From a bacterium (GTDB lineage Bacteria; Ratteibacteria; UBA8468; B48-G9; JAFGKM01): DNA of 13,200 nt. The position numbers and the translations under genes were made by a program. Of the stretch, positions 1 through 8,629 are shown one piece after another. Position 1 is the first letter of the stretch. Every line of letters starts with the position of its first letter. Where the stretch lies: assembly GCA_021160565.1 (NCBI GenBank), contig JAGHCG010000224.1, positions 1 through 13,200 of the forward strand, given 5' to 3'. The notes below the pieces were generated by a model. The model searched no databases. It had not been told where the DNA came from and was given only the letters and a program-made list of their open reading frames with translations.

Positions 1-170
1 CCTCTTTCCTTTTCCTGCTCCATCCAATCCATTACTGCTGTACCTTCATCAACTTCTCCTATTTTATATGTCTTCCCTGTATAATACAAAAACCTCTCTG
101 TAGTAGTTGTTTTCCCTGCATCAATATGGGCTATAATACCAATATTTCTTGTTTTTTCTATATTATCCAT
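1..170 (-). CDS. fusA: Elongation factor G, N-terminal fragment (runs off left edge)
   Basis: EF-G is the GTPase that drives ribosomal translocation and, with RRF, ribosome recycling in the cytoplasm. Only the first 56 codons are inside the window. The start is the ATG at 170-168, giving [20 protein letters not shown], with the P-loop (G1) AHIDAGKTT at about residues 14-22, followed by TERFLYYTG and a [13 protein letters not shown] segment typical of EF-G. The next part of the family pattern (the switch I region after QEKERG) falls at the edge. An AAAGG motif lies about 8 nt upstream. The gene follows rpsG after a 38-nt gap, the normal str-operon order rpsL-rpsG-fusA. The identity is firm; whether the rest of the gene is intact, and whether a second tuf follows, cannot be seen. 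Confidence 0.97.
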   Translation of the reverse strand, partial: MDNIEKTRNIGIIAHIDAGKTTTTERFLYYTGKTYKIGEVDEGTAVMDWMEQEKER

Positions 171-208
171 GGGAAAAACCTTTTGGGGTTTATTTTTTTA
201 TTCAGGAA

Positions 209-679
209 TTACCAGCGATAATGAGCAAATGCTCTATTTGCTTCAGCCATTTTGTGAGTATCTTCCTTCTTCTTCACACTTGGACCTTCACCTCTTGACG
301 CTTCAAGAAGTTCATCAACCAGCCTTTCTGCCATGGGTTTTCCTTTTCTGTTTCTTGCTGATTCAACAATCCATCTTATAGCAAGAGATAAACTTCTATG
401 GGGAGGAACTTCAATTGGTATCTGATAAGTGGCTCCTCCCACTCTTCTTGGTCTTACTTCAAGTTTTGGTTTAACATTGTTGAGTGCTTTTTTAAAAACA
501 GTAAGAGGGTCCTGATTTGTTTTTTCTTTTATAATATCCATTGCAGTATAAAAAATCCTGTAAGCAAGTGTCTTTTTACCATCCCACATCAATTTATTTA
601 CGAATTTCGCCACCTCATAGTCGTTATATCTCGGGTCTCCTTTTATTTTTCTTCTTTCAGCCCTTTTTCTTCTCGGCAT
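209..679 (-). CDS. rpsG: 30S ribosomal protein S7
   Basis: S7 nucleates assembly of the 30S head by binding the 3' major domain of 16S rRNA, and it contacts the E-site tRNA. The protein is 156 residues, the usual length. It starts [10 protein letters not shown], and the conserved segments are in order: DPRYND (about 15-20), [12 protein letters not shown], the [13 protein letters not shown] beta-hairpin region (about 76-88), [10 protein letters not shown], and [13 protein letters not shown], ending near AFAHYRW. The rpsL stop lies only 3 nt upstream. The likely Shine-Dalgarno is the G run in the last rpsL codons (GGGGGT), so translation is probably coupled to rpsL. In E. coli S7 represses its own operon through the rpsL-rpsG intergenic region; with a 3-nt gap that structure cannot exist in the same form here. 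Confidence 0.98.
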   Translation of the reverse strand: MPRRKRAERRKIKGDPRYNDYEVAKFVNKLMWDGKKTLAYRIFYTAMDIIKEKTNQDPLTVFKKALNNVKPKLEVRPRRVGGATYQIPIEVPPHRSLSLAIRWIVESARNRKGKPMAERLVDELLEASRGEGPSVKKKEDTHKMAEANRAFAHYRW

Positions 680-682
680 TTT

Positions 683-1075
683 TTAACCCCCTGCTTTCTT
701 TTCTTCTTTCTGTTTTTTGGTTCCATATTTTGAACGGGATTTTTTCCTTCCCTCAACACCACCTGCGTCAAGTGTCCCTCTCACAATATGATATTTCACC
801 CCAGGTAAATCTTTAACTCTTCCTCCTCTCACCAGAACTATTGAGTGTTCCTGTAAATTATGGCCAATTCCAGGAATATATGCTATTACTTCTTTTCCAT
901 TTGTTAATCTCACTTTTGCTATCTTTCTTAAAGCAGAATTTGGTTTTTTTGGTGTCATTGTCTTAACATAAAGACATACCCCCCTCTTTTGAGGATTTCT
1001 CTCAAGAGCAGTTGATTTTGATTTTTTAACTTTTGGCCTTCTCTTTTTCCTTACCAACTGATTAATTGTAGGCAT
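683..1075 (-). CDS. rpsL: 30S ribosomal protein S12
   Basis: S12 sits at the decoding centre of the 30S subunit and controls tRNA selection accuracy. The protein is 130 residues: [10 protein letters not shown], then PQKRGVC (about 28-34), [11 protein letters not shown] (about 41-51), GHNLQEHS (about 71-78), [14 protein letters not shown] (about 83-96) and a basic C-terminal tail. The lysines whose mutation gives streptomycin resistance (in PKKPNS and RVKDLPG) are both wild type. Asp89, the residue methylthiolated by RimO in E. coli, is present. The start ATG has a near-perfect AAGGAGGT Shine-Dalgarno (1079-1086). The gene begins 16 nt after the rpoBC stop, so it is probably co-transcribed with RNA polymerase. 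The L7Ae-like gene often found here in Firmicutes is absent. Confidence 0.98.
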   Translation of the reverse strand: MPTINQLVRKKRRPKVKKSKSTALERNPQKRGVCLYVKTMTPKKPNSALRKIAKVRLTNGKEVIAYIPGIGHNLQEHSIVLVRGGRVKDLPGVKYHIVRGTLDAGGVEGRKKSRSKYGTKKQKEEKKAGG

Positions 1076-1078
1076 TTT

Positions 1079-1086
1079 ACCTCCTT
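1079..1086 (-). promoter_or_regulatory. Strong Shine-Dalgarno of rpsL
   Basis: On the minus strand AAGGAGGT lies 3 nt before the rpsL ATG, in the 16-nt gap after the rpoBC stop. It is the closest match to the anti-SD consensus in the window and fixes the rpsL start. Confidence 0.8.
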
Positions 1087-1091
1087 TTTAT

Positions 1092-4000
1092 TTAACTCCT
1101 TTCAGTTGCTGTATATTCATAACTCTCTTCTTCCTTTTCCTTTTCAACTGATACAAAAAATCCTGTTCCTGCTGGTATTAATCTACCCAGAATTACATTT
1201 TCTTTCAACCCTTCAAGATAATCCTCCTGTCCTAAAATTGCAGCATTTGTGAGAACCTTCATTGTCTCCTGGAATGAGGCAGCAGAGATAAAGCTTTCAC
1301 TTGAAAGAGCAACTCTTGTAATTCCAAGTACAAGAGGTTTGTATGTTGCTGGTTTCTTCCCCTTTGGCAATGATTCATTTATCTTCTGAATTTTTACCCT
1401 GCTTATTTCCTCTCCTTCAAGTAAATATGTATCTCCAGGGTCTTCAACTCTTACCTTTGATAGCATCTGTCTTATTATAATCTCAATATGCTTATCATTT
1501 ATGGTAACTCCTTCAACTCTGTAAACTTTTTGAATCTCATTCAGAAGATATTCCTGAACTTTCTTTTCTCCCTGAATTCTCAGTATATCTTTAAGAACAA
1601 CTGGACCATCAGTAAGTTTTGTTCCTGCTATAACATAATCTCCTGTAGAAACATTGAGATGTTTTCCATAAGGAATTGTATACTCTTTCACTGTTTGAGT
1701 TTCTTTATTGGTTATTCTTACCTTTCTTCCGCCTTTCTCAAATGGTAAAACTTCAACTTCACCATCAATTTCACTCAAAATTGCTGGATTTTTGGGAGTC
1801 CTTGCTTCAAACAATTCTGAAACTCTTGGCAATCCACCTGTGATATCCTGAACCCTTCCCACGGTTCTTGGTGTTTTAGCAAGAATATCTCCCGGATACA
1901 CTTTATCTCCTATTTCCACCATTATATGAGCACCTTCTGGAATATGGTAATCCCCTACTATTTCACCTTTTTCATTTTTCAACACTATCTGAGGATCCAT
2001 CTCCTCTTTATGAGGAATTATAACTTTTCTCTTTATTCCTGTAGTTGTATCAACCTCTTCTTTTGCGGTTTTTCCAACCTCTATATCTTTATATTCAACA
2101 ACACCTTCTGCATCAGCAATTATTGGTGTGGAATAAGGATCCCAGTGGGCAATAACCTGACCAGGTTTTACCTCCTCTCCATCTTCAACTTCAACAATTG
2201 CTCCTACTCTCAATGTATATTTTTCAATCTCTCTTCCTCTTTCATCAAGAAGAGCAATATTTCCTTCTCTCTGAATTACAACATTCTTTCCTTCTTTATT
2301 TTTTGTAACTTTGAGGTTTTCAAGATATTTTATTTTTCCAGTATTTCTGACTTTAAGTGAAGAAGGACCTATACTTCTTGATGCTGTTCCCCCTGTATGG
2401 AATGTTCTCAATGTAAGCTGTGTTCCTGGTTCTCCTATTGACTGTGCTGCTATAACCCCAACCGCTTCCCCAACGTTCACTATTTTCTTCTTTGAAAGGT
2501 CCCATCCATAACATTTTGCACATACACCTTTTTCTGATTTACAGGTAAGAACTGAACGAATTCTTATTCTATTTATTCCCGCATCAACTATTTCCTGTGC
2601 TTTCTTTTCATCTATAACTTCTCCCGCTTTAACAATAATTTTATCTGTTACAATATCCACAACATTATCCAGAGCAACTCTTCCAATAATTCTTTCTTTA
2701 AATGGGATAATTTCTTCATCTCCTTCAACAAGTGCACTTACAAAAACTCCTTCAAGAGTTCCACAATCTTCCTCTGTGACAATTACTGAATGAGCAACAT
2801 CAACAAGTCTTCTGCTCAAATATCCCGCATCAGATGTCTTCAAAGCTGTATCAACAAGTCCTTTTCTTCCACCGTGGACAGAAATGAAGTATTCAAGAAG
2901 CGATAGCCCCTCTCTGAAATTTGAAATAACAGGTGTTTCAATTATTTCTCCTATTCCACCTGTAACTTTCTTTGTTGGCCTTATCATTAAACCTCTCATT
3001 CCCATCAACTGATTTGCCTGTGTTTTATTCCCTCTTGCTCCCGACCTCACCATAAGGAAAATTGGATTTATTCTGAATGGATTGTATGAAGTATCTTTTT
3101 CTATTGTTTCCATCACTATATCAGCAAGTTCATTTGTAGTGGATGTCCAGATGTCAATTATTCTGTTATATCTTTCTCCATCAGAGATAATTCCCTTTTC
3201 ATAATTTTTCTCTATTCTTTCAACTTCTTTCTTTGCCTGTGCTATCAGTTTTTCTTTTATTTCAGGAACTTTAAGGTCATCTATTCCTATAGTTATTCCA
3301 CCAATTGTTGAATAATAAAATCCAAGGTCTTTTATAGCATCAAGGAATTTCACTGTCTCTCCATAACTCCATCTATCAAATATTTCTTTTATCAGAGTCT
3401 CAAATCCAGAAGTATCATAGAACTCATTTTTATAAGGGATACCAGGTGGAATTACTTCATTGAATATAATTCTTCCAACAGTGGTTGTTATAATCTGCCC
3501 TATTTCATTCTTAACCTTTATGGGCCTATGAAGTTCCAGTTCTCCCATATAGTGGAGATATTTCGCCTCATCAAAACTTGAAAGTATTTTTGGATATTCC
3601 TCTTCTTCACTCATATATGTCAGATAAGAACATCCCATAACTATATCTCTGGTGGGTGTGACTATTGGTTTCCCACTTGCAGGAGATAAAATATGAGTTG
3701 TTGCCTGCATCAAAAGTTCCGCTTCAAGACGGGCTTCAGGAGTAAGGGGTAAGTGAATACTCATTGTATCACCATCAAAATCAGCATTGTAAGCAGGACA
3801 GACAAGAGGATGTATTTTAATTACATTTCCTTCAATCAATCTCGGATGGAATGCCTGAATACTCAATCTATGTAAAGTTGGTTGCCTGTTGAGAAATACA
3901 GGATAATTTTTACTCACTTCTTCAAGAATTTCCCATACTTCAGGTCTATTTTCTCTGATAGCCCGTTTAGCACTTCCTAAGGTATGGAAATATTCTCTCT

Positions 4001-7000
4001 TTCTCAACTCTCTCAAAACAAATGGACCAAAAAGTTCAAGAGCCATTTCTTTTGGAATTCCACACTCATGGAGTCTCAGTTCAGGACCAACAACTATAAC
4101 TGCTCTCCCTGAATAATCAACTCTCTTTCCAAGGAGATTCTGTCTGAACCTTCCCTGTTTTCCTCTCAATGCATCAGCAAGTGACTTAAGAGGTCTTCTT
4201 CCTTTTCCAAGAACAGGTGCTCCATGTCTACCATTATCCATCAAAGCATCAACTGCCTCCTGAAGCATTCTCTTTTCATTTCTCACAATTATATCTGGAG
4301 CCTGAAGTTTTATAAGTTTCTTCAATCTGTTATTTCTATTGATAACTCTCTGATAAAGGTCATTCAAATCAGAAGCAACAAATCTTCCACCATCAAGTGG
4401 AAGAAGAGGTCTTAAATCTGGAGGTATAACAGGAATTATGTTTGTAACCATATACTCGGGTTTAACCTGTGTTTTTATCAATCCCTGAACCATTCTCAAT
4501 TTTTTAATTAAATTCCTTCTCGCTCCATAATCTTTTCCTTTCTTCCTTCTCAATGCCTGTTTTATCTCCTCTTCCATTTTATGAAGGTCTATTCTCTTTA
4601 AAAGCTCCTGAATTGCCTCTGCTCCAATTCCTGCTTTAAACTTATTTCCATATTTTTCAAGGTTTTCATGATACTCTTTTTCAGAAAGGAGCATTTTGGG
4701 TTTTAAAGGAGTATTTCCTGGGTCAATAACTATATATCTTTCATAATAAAGAACCATTTCAAGTTCACTCTGAGACATATCAAGTAACAATCCCATCCAG
4801 TTGGCAGTACTTTTGAAAAGCCATACATAAGAGACAGGGGTGGCAAGTTCAATATGTCCCATTCTCTCTCTTCTAACCCTTGATGTTGTAACTTCAACTC
4901 CACATCTATCACATATAATTCCTTTATATCTTAATTTTTTGTATTTTCCGCAGGAACACTCAAAATCTCTTGTCGGTCCAAATATCTTTTCACAGAAAAG
5001 ACCATCTCTTTCTGGCTTTAAGGTTCTGTAATTCAAAGTTTCTGCTTTTTTAACTTCTCCATGGCTCCAGGATCTCATTACCATTGGAGATGCTATTTTT
5101 ATTGTTACAACATCCCTTACTTTTCCATTTTCCCTTTTCTTTTCAACTCTTAAATCAAAACCAAGCCCCTGCAATTCCTTCTTCAAAACTTTAAACGATT
5201 CTGGAATATTATCTGGTCTGTAATCTATTCCCTTTGCTATACTTTCATACATCTTCTTTCTACCTTCAGTATCATCACTCTTCACTGTAAGCATTTCTCT
5301 TAAAGTATGAGCCGCTCCATATCCTTCAAGAGCCCAAACTTCCATTTCTCCAAATCTCTGTCCACCAAACTGTGCCTTTCCACCAAGAGGTTGCTGGGTA
5401 ATGAGAGAATAGGAACCTGTACATCTGGCATGAATTTTATCATCAGCAAGGTGAATGAGTTTCATCATATAAATATATCCAACAGTAACTGGCTGAGCAA
5501 AAGGGAGACCTGTTTGACCATCATAAACAATTGTTTTTCCACTTTCAGGGAGTCCTGCCTGTTTTAAAAGATTTTTGATTTCAAGTTCCTTTATACTTTC
5601 AAAAATTGGTGTTTCCATCTTATATCCGAGAACTTTCAATGCCCAGCCAAGATGAGTTTCAAGAATCTGTCCAATATTCATTCTGGATGGAACACCAAGA
5701 GGATTTAAAACTATATCAACAGGGGTACCATCTTCAAGATATGGCATATCTTCTTCTGGTAAAATTTTTGAAACAACTCCTTTATTCCCATGACGACCAC
5801 TCATTTTATCACCAACGGAGATTTTCTTTTTAATAGCAACTTCCACCACAACCTTGCATATAACATCCATATCAAGTTCAGGTCCTTTTTTAATTTTCAA
5901 TTCTTCATCTTTAAGTTGTTTTTCAAGTTTCTTCAATTCATTTTTTCCTATCTCCACAGTCTTTGATATCACTTCTTTCCATTCATCAGGAACCTTATTG
6001 ATAAATTTATCCCATGTATCAGGATTTGAAGTAATTCTGGCTTTTATTCTGTGTTTGCTGGCAAATTCTTTCAACTGTTCACTTATAACTTTCTTGACAA
6101 TTTTCTCCTTCTGTGCATAGTTATTTCTCAACTCTTTAATCTGCTTATCTATTTCTTCCTGAGGAATATCTTCTCTTCTAACATATTTCCTCACATTTAC
6201 AACCACTCCTCTTATTCCCGGTGGGACTTTAAGGGAAGTATTCTGTACATCTTTTGCTTTTTCTCCAAATATCACTCTCAAAAGTTTTTCTTCAGGTGTA
6301 AGTTCTGACTCTCCTCTTGGAGTAACTTTTCCAACAAGTATGTCATCAGGCTGAACTTCTGCTCCAATTCTCACAATACCATCATCTCCAAGATTTCTCA
6401 TTCTCTCTTCAGGGACATTTGGAAGGTCACTGGTTATTTCTTCTTTTCCAAGTTCGGTCTCTCTTGCTTCCACTTCAAATTCTTTTATGTGTATGGAAGT
6501 GAAAACATCATCTTTAACAAGTCTTTCACTTATAAGAACAGCGTCTTCGTAGTTATATCCGTGCCAGGGCATAAAAGCAACCAGAAGATTCTTTCCAAGA
6601 GCAATTTCTCCTTCTTTTGAAACACACGGACCATCTGTGATTATCTGTCCTTTCTTTACTTTATCTCCAACATCCACAACTGGTCTTTGATGGAAACATG
6701 TATCCTGATTGGTTCTGTTAAATCTCTTAAGGTAATACACATCTTTTTCTTCCCATGGGAAAAGACCGGGATTATCTCTCTTAACAACTATTTTTTCTCC
6801 ATCAACATATTCAACAACTCCGTCATTTTTTGCCTTTATAACAACTCCACTATCTCTTACAACATATTTTTCCATACCGGTTTTGACAAGTGGAGATTCT
6901 GATTTTACAAGAGGAACAGATTGCCTCTGCATATTTGAACCCATAAGGGCTCTATTGGAATCATCATGTTCAAGGAATGGAATGAGAGAAGTACTTACAC

Positions 7001-8624
7001 TTACTATCTGGGTTGGAGAAACACCCACATAATCAACTTCTTCTGGAGGAACTTCTTTAAACAATCCTCCTTTAACTCTCACAGTGACCGGGTTGGCAAG
7101 AATCTTTCCTGTTTTTTCATCAACTGGAATACCTGGTGGAGCAATATTATAATTTTCTTCTTTATCTGCTGATAGATATTCTATTTTATCTGTTACTTTC
7201 CCATTTTCAACTTTATAGTACGGGGTGATTAAAAAGCCAAGATTATCAATTCTGGAATGAACCGCAAGTGAATTTATAAGTCCAATATTTGCTCCTTCAG
7301 GAGTTTCAATAGGACATATCTTTCCAAAATGAGTATAGTGAACATCTCTTACTTCAAACCCAGCCCTTTTTCTTTCTTTTACTCCTCCTTCTCCAACAGC
7401 AGTTAGTCTTCTTTTATGAGTTATTTCAGCAAGTGGGTTTGTTTTATCAAGGAATTGAGATAACTGGTTTCTGGCAAAAAATTCATTAACAACTGTCATA
7501 AAAACTTTTCCATTTATAAATTCCTGCACACTCAATGTTGCAGTGGCGCTTTTATCCACAAGAGCCATTCTTTCTTTACTGTATCTGGCAAGTCGCAAAA
7601 GCCCTTCATAAACGTGTTCTTTTATAATTTCTGCTGAAACTCTCACTCTTTTATTTCCAAGATGGTCAATATCTTCTGTTGTTCCTTCTCCCTTTTCAAT
7701 TAAATTGATAAGATATCTGATTGTTTCCACTATATCCTGTTTCGTTAAATGTCTCTCTTTTATGTCAAGCCCAAGTTTTTTATTAATCTGAGCTCTTCCC
7801 GCTTCAGAAAGGTCATAAGTTTCAGAAGTGAAAAACATAGCATTGAAAAATCTTGCAGCTTCTCTGATTATAACTGGATATCCAGGTCTCAATTCAGCAT
7901 ATATTGTTTTTAAAGCTTCCTCTCTATCCTTTACACTATCTCTGGCAAGAGTTGCTCTTATAATTGAATCAGGGGGTATTTCTTCAGGATTTTTGTAAAA
8001 CAGAGATATTATATCCTCTTCTTTATAACCAAGTGCTTTCAGAAATACTGTACCAAGAATTTTTCTTTTCCCAAGATAAATATGGAGAACATTATGGGGG
8101 TCAACATGAAATTCCATCCATAATCCACGGTAAGGATATATTTTTGCTGAATAAAGTGTTTTCTGACCAATTGTTTCTTCTTCTTTGAAATATACTCCAG
8201 GACATCTCAATAACTGATTAACAACAACTCTTTCAACTCCATTTATTATAAAAGAACCATTTTCTGTCATGAGGGGAATACTTCCTATATAAACATCCTG
8301 TTCTTTCACAGATTTTATTTTGAATTCTCCTGTTTTTTCGTTCTTTTCTCTTACAACAAGGCGAAGTTTAACTTTCAACCTTGCTTCATATGTTGCTTTC
8401 TTCTCTATACATTCTTCAACTGTATTAACAGGATCTTCAAGAGTATAATGAACATATTCAAGTCTCAGTATTCCATCATCACTTTCCACAGGAAAAACTT
8501 TTCTAAAAACTCCTTCAAGTCCCTGTACTTTTCTCTTTTCCGGCGGTATATCCTTTTGAAGGAACTCCTTATAAGGTTCCTTCTGGATATAAAGCAAATC
8601 CGGAACTTCAATTTTTTTAACCAT
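1092..8624 (-). CDS. rpoBC: Fused RNA polymerase beta-beta' subunit
   Basis: This single 2510-residue frame encodes both large catalytic subunits of RNA polymerase. Beta spans about 1-1168. It contains the rifampicin region (NQLSQFLDKTNP, H403), CPIETPEG, and GDKMSGRHGNKG with K940 and K948 (E. coli K1065/K1073), and ends with the FGGQRFGEMEVWALE region. Beta' starts at about 1169 with KIASPMVMRSWSHGEVKK. Zinc site 1 is C1223/C1225/C1238/C1241. It continues with the LRGKQGRFRQNLLGKRVDYS switch region, catalytic NADFDGD at 1613-1619, and the bridge helix around 1912-1945. Zinc site 2 is formed by DCGT plus the CKSEKGVCAKC cluster, and the trigger loop GTQLTLRTFHTGG contains H2076. It ends after GLKENVILGRLIPAGTG. 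No stop or credible restart separates the halves. The start has GAGGGG 8 nt upstream; the beta N terminus is about 18 residues shorter than in E. coli. Sigma, alpha and omega are not in the window. Confidence 0.97.
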   Translation of the reverse strand: MVKKIEVPDLLYIQKEPYKEFLQKDIPPEKRKVQGLEGVFRKVFPVESDDGILRLEYVHYTLEDPVNTVEECIEKKATYEARLKVKLRLVVREKNEKTGEFKIKSVKEQDVYIGSIPLMTENGSFIINGVERVVVNQLLRCPGVYFKEEETIGQKTLYSAKIYPYRGLWMEFHVDPHNVLHIYLGKRKILGTVFLKALGYKEEDIISLFYKNPEEIPPDSIIRATLARDSVKDREEALKTIYAELRPGYPVIIREAARFFNAMFFTSETYDLSEAGRAQINKKLGLDIKERHLTKQDIVETIRYLINLIEKGEGTTEDIDHLGNKRVRVSAEIIKEHVYEGLLRLARYSKERMALVDKSATATLSVQEFINGKVFMTVVNEFFARNQLSQFLDKTNPLAEITHKRRLTAVGEGGVKERKRAGFEVRDVHYTHFGKICPIETPEGANIGLINSLAVHSRIDNLGFLITPYYKVENGKVTDKIEYLSADKEENYNIAPPGIPVDEKTGKILANPVTVRVKGGLFKEVPPEEVDYVGVSPTQIVSVSTSLIPFLEHDDSNRALMGSNMQRQSVPLVKSESPLVKTGMEKYVVRDSGVVIKAKNDGVVEYVDGEKIVVKRDNPGLFPWEEKDVYYLKRFNRTNQDTCFHQRPVVDVGDKVKKGQIITDGPCVSKEGEIALGKNLLVAFMPWHGYNYEDAVLISERLVKDDVFTSIHIKEFEVEARETELGKEEITSDLPNVPEERMRNLGDDGIVRIGAEVQPDDILVGKVTPRGESELTPEEKLLRVIFGEKAKDVQNTSLKVPPGIRGVVVNVRKYVRREDIPQEEIDKQIKELRNNYAQKEKIVKKVISEQLKEFASKHRIKARITSNPDTWDKFINKVPDEWKEVISKTVEIGKNELKKLEKQLKDEELKIKKGPELDMDVICKVVVEVAIKKKISVGDKMSGRHGNKGVVSKILPEEDMPYLEDGTPVDIVLNPLGVPSRMNIGQILETHLGWALKVLGYKMETPIFESIKELEIKNLLKQAGLPESGKTIVYDGQTGLPFAQPVTVGYIYMMKLIHLADDKIHARCTGSYSLITQQPLGGKAQFGGQRFGEMEVWALEGYGAAHTLREMLTVKSDDTEGRKKMYESIAKGIDYRPDNIPESFKVLKKELQGLGFDLRVEKKRENGKVRDVVTIKIASPMVMRSWSHGEVKKAETLNYRTLKPERDGLFCEKIFGPTRDFECSCGKYKKLRYKGIICDRCGVEVTTSRVRRERMGHIELATPVSYVWLFKSTANWMGLLLDMSQSELEMVLYYERYIVIDPGNTPLKPKMLLSEKEYHENLEKYGNKFKAGIGAEAIQELLKRIDLHKMEEEIKQALRRKKGKDYGARRNLIKKLRMVQGLIKTQVKPEYMVTNIIPVIPPDLRPLLPLDGGRFVASDLNDLYQRVINRNNRLKKLIKLQAPDIIVRNEKRMLQEAVDALMDNGRHGAPVLGKGRRPLKSLADALRGKQGRFRQNLLGKRVDYSGRAVIVVGPELRLHECGIPKEMALELFGPFVLRELRKREYFHTLGSAKRAIRENRPEVWEILEEVSKNYPVFLNRQPTLHRLSIQAFHPRLIEGNVIKIHPLVCPAYNADFDGDTMSIHLPLTPEARLEAELLMQATTHILSPASGKPIVTPTRDIVMGCSYLTYMSEEEEYPKILSSFDEAKYLHYMGELELHRPIKVKNEIGQIITTTVGRIIFNEVIPPGIPYKNEFYDTSGFETLIKEIFDRWSYGETVKFLDAIKDLGFYYSTIGGITIGIDDLKVPEIKEKLIAQAKKEVERIEKNYEKGIISDGERYNRIIDIWTSTTNELADIVMETIEKDTSYNPFRINPIFLMVRSGARGNKTQANQLMGMRGLMIRPTKKVTGGIGEIIETPVISNFREGLSLLEYFISVHGGRKGLVDTALKTSDAGYLSRRLVDVAHSVIVTEEDCGTLEGVFVSALVEGDEEIIPFKERIIGRVALDNVVDIVTDKIIVKAGEVIDEKKAQEIVDAGINRIRIRSVLTCKSEKGVCAKCYGWDLSKKKIVNVGEAVGVIAAQSIGEPGTQLTLRTFHTGGTASRSIGPSSLKVRNTGKIKYLENLKVTKNKEGKNVVIQREGNIALLDERGREIEKYTLRVGAIVEVEDGEEVKPGQVIAHWDPYSTPIIADAEGVVEYKDIEVGKTAKEEVDTTTGIKRKVIIPHKEEMDPQIVLKNEKGEIVGDYHIPEGAHIMVEIGDKVYPGDILAKTPRTVGRVQDITGGLPRVSELFEARTPKNPAILSEIDGEVEVLPFEKGGRKVRITNKETQTVKEYTIPYGKHLNVSTGDYVIAGTKLTDGPVVLKDILRIQGEKKVQEYLLNEIQKVYRVEGVTINDKHIEIIIRQMLSKVRVEDPGDTYLLEGEEISRVKIQKINESLPKGKKPATYKPLVLGITRVALSSESFISAASFQETMKVLTNAAILGQEDYLEGLKENVILGRLIPAGTGFFVSVEKEKEEESYEYTATERS
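5105..5140 (-). other. Beta/beta' fusion junction with out-of-frame ATG behind an SD-like motif
   Basis: Beta ends around GLGFDLRVEKKRENGK and beta' begins at about Val1169 (VRDVVTIKIASP), so there is essentially no linker. In another frame the junction contains AAAAGGG followed by AAA and ATG (ATG at 5128-5126). That ATG reads Met-Glu-Lys-stop. If one base were added after AAAAG it would instead run into the beta' frame as MEK-x-RDVVTIKIASP, a plausible start for a free beta'. This suggests, but does not prove, that the fusion arose by loss of one base at a former rpoB/rpoC overlap. Confidence 0.5.
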
Positions 8625-8629
8625 TTTTT

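Noticed and set aside
4730..4912. A 60-codon minus-strand frame inside the beta' part of rpoBC.
   Set aside because: It is an alternative frame over the conserved zinc-site region of beta'; no SD and no resemblance to any protein.
5036..5120. Independent internal start for beta' at the Met codons in ASPMVMRSW.
   Set aside because: No SD upstream, and it would delete the conserved IKIASP start of beta'; the continuous frame is the simpler reading.
5118..5140. Programmed ribosomal frameshift at the beta/beta' junction.
   Set aside because: The fusion reads through in frame zero, so no shift is required; there is no classic slippery heptamer with a downstream structure that I can see.
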